Assembly: GCA_017501345.1 (NCBI GenBank)
Contig: JAFVXC010000035.1
Coordinates: 39,091-103,090 of the forward strand
Source of the DNA: Clostridia bacterium
GTDB lineage: Bacteria; Bacillota_A; Clostridia; Oscillospirales; CAG-272
Length of the DNA stretch: 64,000 bases
Direction: 5' to 3'
Under the pieces are notes generated by a model, which saw only the letters and a list, made by a program, of their open reading frames with translations, made no database searches and was not told the DNA's origin. A program made the translations under genes and the position numbers. Shown in pieces: positions 61,855-64,000 of this stretch; positions within the stretch are counted from its first letter, which is position 1; each line of letters starts with the position of its first letter.

Positions 61855-63966
61855 TTAAGCCTGGGGAACCGTCACGGTGGTTCCATTTACAATGAGAGTT
61901 AAGTTATCTCTAACATTCAATCCCCATGTTGCTTCATTAAATGCAAAATGGTCAAGAACATTTTCTGCAGTGATGGCAGCACCGTTGTAAGTACAGTTAT
62001 TCAAAATCAATGTAACAGACTTTCCACTGTAGTTGCCGCTAATAAAGTTTACATCGTCCTTGAAATCACAAGAAGCAAAGGTGTTAGTCTGACCGCCAAG
62101 AGTGAAACGAATCCCGCTGTCACTCCATGTGTTTGCAAACGATACGTTATCAAACGTGGAGGTCTTTACGGTGGAAATAGAAACACCGGTGGCGTCGATG
62201 TCTGTTTCGACTACATTTACGATACCCTGTGTAATACCACGGTTCGGACCAAGCTGAAGTGCAGTACCGCGAACGCTGATATCGCAATCCTTCACATCAA
62301 AAGTACCTGCGATGTTTTGGAAAGTGATACCGTTACTTGCACCCCATTTACTGGTATCCTTAATTGTGGTTCCTTCAACCGTAGTAACGGAAGAGGCGGT
62401 ATCGGATGCGCTACTATACCAAACTAAACCTTGGCTCGCGCTGCCGCTTACAGTAGTATCCTTGATTGTAGTATCCGATCCGGCAAGCGTAAGTCCGTAA
62501 GAACCGATACCGTGCTGATAATCAACGTTTTCGATCGTTGTATCGTTGCCCTTAATCACCAGATCCTGAACAGACTGAATAGTCATATTCTTCATGGTTA
62601 GACCGTCAGCAGTAATGGTAGCATCATTTGCCATAAGAACAGTGTTCTCTTTGCTCTCACCGACAAGGATGATGTTAGAGGAGCCGTTCAATGCATCGGC
62701 AATGTTGTTAACGGTAACCATATTGTCGGATGTCGAGTTGATGGAAACGCTACCGCCATTTGTCAGGTTCTCGATTGCTTCATTTAGAATATTTTCGGCT
62801 TCGGTCAGCTTTGTATATACAAAGGTGATATTTGAGACTTCATGCTTACTGAAATCTGAGAAGCCGGATACGCCAAATGTAACAACACCCGTAGCAGGAT
62901 CGTAGGCGTAGATATTTCTATGAGTTCCCATTGTCAAATCCGAGCCGTCAGCATATGAATGAAGATCGTGTCTGCCTGCGCCGACAGGGAAATTAACGAC
63001 TATTGCCTTATAATTATAGAAAGCCCTATTCTGGGTGGGATGAATATACGGATTCTTATAATCGGAAATGCCGTCCACATAGATCTCATATCCGTTTGCC
63101 ACTTGATTTTCGGTAAGCATACCGTTGTAACCGGATGCTGCTTTCTTAACAGTAAGCTTCAAGGAAGCAACCTCGGCAGAGGACAACTGTGCGCCGGCAG
63201 GAACGGTTACTTTTATGGTACCGTATGGCATATCGGCGGTCAGAACGACCTCTTCACCCAATATAGCGTTATTATTTACGATAGAAGCATTCTCGTTTAC
63301 TTCGTAAAATTCAGAGCCTGCATCATACTGATCGTCAAAGCTATCCTTTTCGCTTGTCAACTGAGTTGCAAGGAGCTGAATCGCGAAGTCAGAGCCGATC
63401 GCCTTGTTCTGGTATTCGTTGCCCGCCTCTTCGCGCATCTTAAAAGCGAGGGTGACAACGTCGGAGGTGTTGGCAAGCAGATCGCCGCTTGCATTACCGG
63501 GCATACCGGCAAGAACCTCAGTGAGAGTACCTACGGGAGTGATTCCGTCAAGTGCAGTGCGGTCGCTGACCTGAACCGCAGGATCCACGAAGTAAACGTC
63601 GATCACATCCGCAAGATCGGAAACGTCACCGTTTGCCGCGATATGCAGCTGATACTTGAGAGACAGCGTACCTACGTTGCTGATCTTGATGTGGCGAACC
63701 TCCACGTAACCGGGTTCCCATTTGTCATTGTTGAAGATAGCACCCTTCGAGGCATCTTCCCAAGCTGTTGCATCTGCGTTCGGATCTTCCGTGCCCTTTG
63801 CCCAATACATCTCGACGTCGAGCGTACCCGACTTGATGACGTTATTCGCACTCGTTACACTGTCAGTGAACCAAGCGTACGTCGTCCCGAGCAGCATCGT
63901 GAAGCACAGGAACAGAGCAAGCGCGCTTGAGAGCAAAGCAGACTTCGTGCTTTTTCTTTTTGTCAT
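61855..63966 (-). CDS. SipW-type secreted protein with beta-helix region
   Basis: A 703-residue exported protein. The N-terminus (about residues 8-34) is a SipW-dependent-type signal: hydrophobic stretch ending GTTYAWFTDSVTSANNVIKSGTLDVEM, as in TasA and camelysin-like proteins. Residues to about 200 form the TasA-like beta domain (WEPGYVEVRHIKISNVG). A beta-rich middle with GVSGFSDFSKHEV follows. The C-terminal third (about 440-680) is a repetitive right-handed parallel beta-helix (TIENVDYQHGIG, TTIKDTTVSGSAS, FDVKDCDISVRG). Likely a surface or biofilm-matrix protein. No SipW peptidase gene is in the window. GGAGG ribosome site. Confidence 0.8.
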   Translation of the reverse strand: MTKRKSTKSALLSSALALFLCFTMLLGTTYAWFTDSVTSANNVIKSGTLDVEMYWAKGTEDPNADATAWEDASKGAIFNNDKWEPGYVEVRHIKISNVGTLSLKYQLHIAANGDVSDLADVIDVYFVDPAVQVSDRTALDGITPVGTLTEVLAGMPGNASGDLLANTSDVVTLAFKMREEAGNEYQNKAIGSDFAIQLLATQLTSEKDSFDDQYDAGSEFYEVNENASIVNNNAILGEEVVLTADMPYGTIKVTVPAGAQLSSAEVASLKLTVKKAASGYNGMLTENQVANGYEIYVDGISDYKNPYIHPTQNRAFYNYKAIVVNFPVGAGRHDLHSYADGSDLTMGTHRNIYAYDPATGVVTFGVSGFSDFSKHEVSNITFVYTKLTEAENILNEAIENLTNGGSVSINSTSDNMVTVNNIADALNGSSNIILVGESKENTVLMANDATITADGLTMKNMTIQSVQDLVIKGNDTTIENVDYQHGIGSYGLTLAGSDTTIKDTTVSGSASQGLVWYSSASDTASSVTTVEGTTIKDTSKWGASNGITFQNIAGTFDVKDCDISVRGTALQLGPNRGITQGIVNVVETDIDATGVSISTVKTSTFDNVSFANTWSDSGIRFTLGGQTNTFASCDFKDDVNFISGNYSGKSVTLILNNCTYNGAAITAENVLDHFAFNEATWGLNVRDNLTLIVNGTTVTVPQA

Positions 63967-64000
63967 TTTGAATGACCTCCTTTGAAAAAATACATAACGG

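Overview
The window looks like a chromosomal segment of a spore-forming, moderately GC-rich Clostridia bacterium, probably a gut-type Firmicute known only as a draft or metagenome genome. The reasons are an alpha/beta-type SASP gene, spoVG, a T-box in front of leuS, the alpha2-type glycyl-tRNA synthetase, the Firmicute layout of the division and cell-wall (dcw) cluster, strong AGGAGG-type ribosome sites, and several textbook TTGACA-17-TATAAT promoters. Almost every stretch is coding. I see no tRNA, rRNA, CRISPR array, prophage or insertion sequence. The first gene is cut by the left edge; the last gene on the right is complete.

Layout. 0-10.6 kb: a partial Na+/solute symporter, a SASP, ThuA-like and PHP-domain proteins, the tRNA-modification pair trmL-mnmA facing secA, two multi-pass membrane proteins and an Asn/Gln-rich repeat protein. 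10.7-20.6 kb: promoter, T-box and leuS; two paralogous PPIase-like lipoproteins with a membrane-anchored partner; three unknown small proteins; a diacylglycerol-kinase-like lipid kinase; spoVG. 20.9-26.5 kb: murC, a leucine-rich-repeat lipoprotein, a cysteine desulfurase with a DUF3343 partner, glyQS. 26.6-31.8 kb: a sugar-acid style operon (dehydratase, SDR, metallo-hydrolase) facing an AraC regulator, then a D,D-carboxypeptidase. 32-40.5 kb: pgi, O-acetylhomoserine sulfhydrylase and metA (methionine by direct sulfhydrylation), icd and acn (2-oxoglutarate branch), an RluA-type pseudouridine synthase.

41-55.4 kb is the dcw cluster: mraZ, rsmH, an ftsL-like gene, a PASTA-type PBP, murE, murF, mraY, ftsW, murG, ftsQ, ftsZ. 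It has no murD or ftsA, and murC sits about 19 kb upstream. The FtsZ tail lacks the usual C-terminal peptide. After it come a DUF554 membrane protein, a very large PHP-domain protein, a GNAT acetyltransferase, an HTH membrane regulator with an apparent operator array, and a secreted SipW-type beta-helix protein.

The most striking non-coding signal is a roughly 250-nt gap between murF and mraY. It can fold into a multi-branched RNA closed by a 26-bp long-range helix. One strand of that helix can instead pair perfectly with the mraY ribosome-binding site, and the other strand has its own competing hairpin. This is the architecture of a riboswitch-like or other cis-acting RNA controlling the first membrane step of peptidoglycan synthesis. 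I could not match it to a family I know. A second clear signal is a two-copy intergenic repeat whose 32-nt palindrome differs between copies at four base pairs, all compensated.
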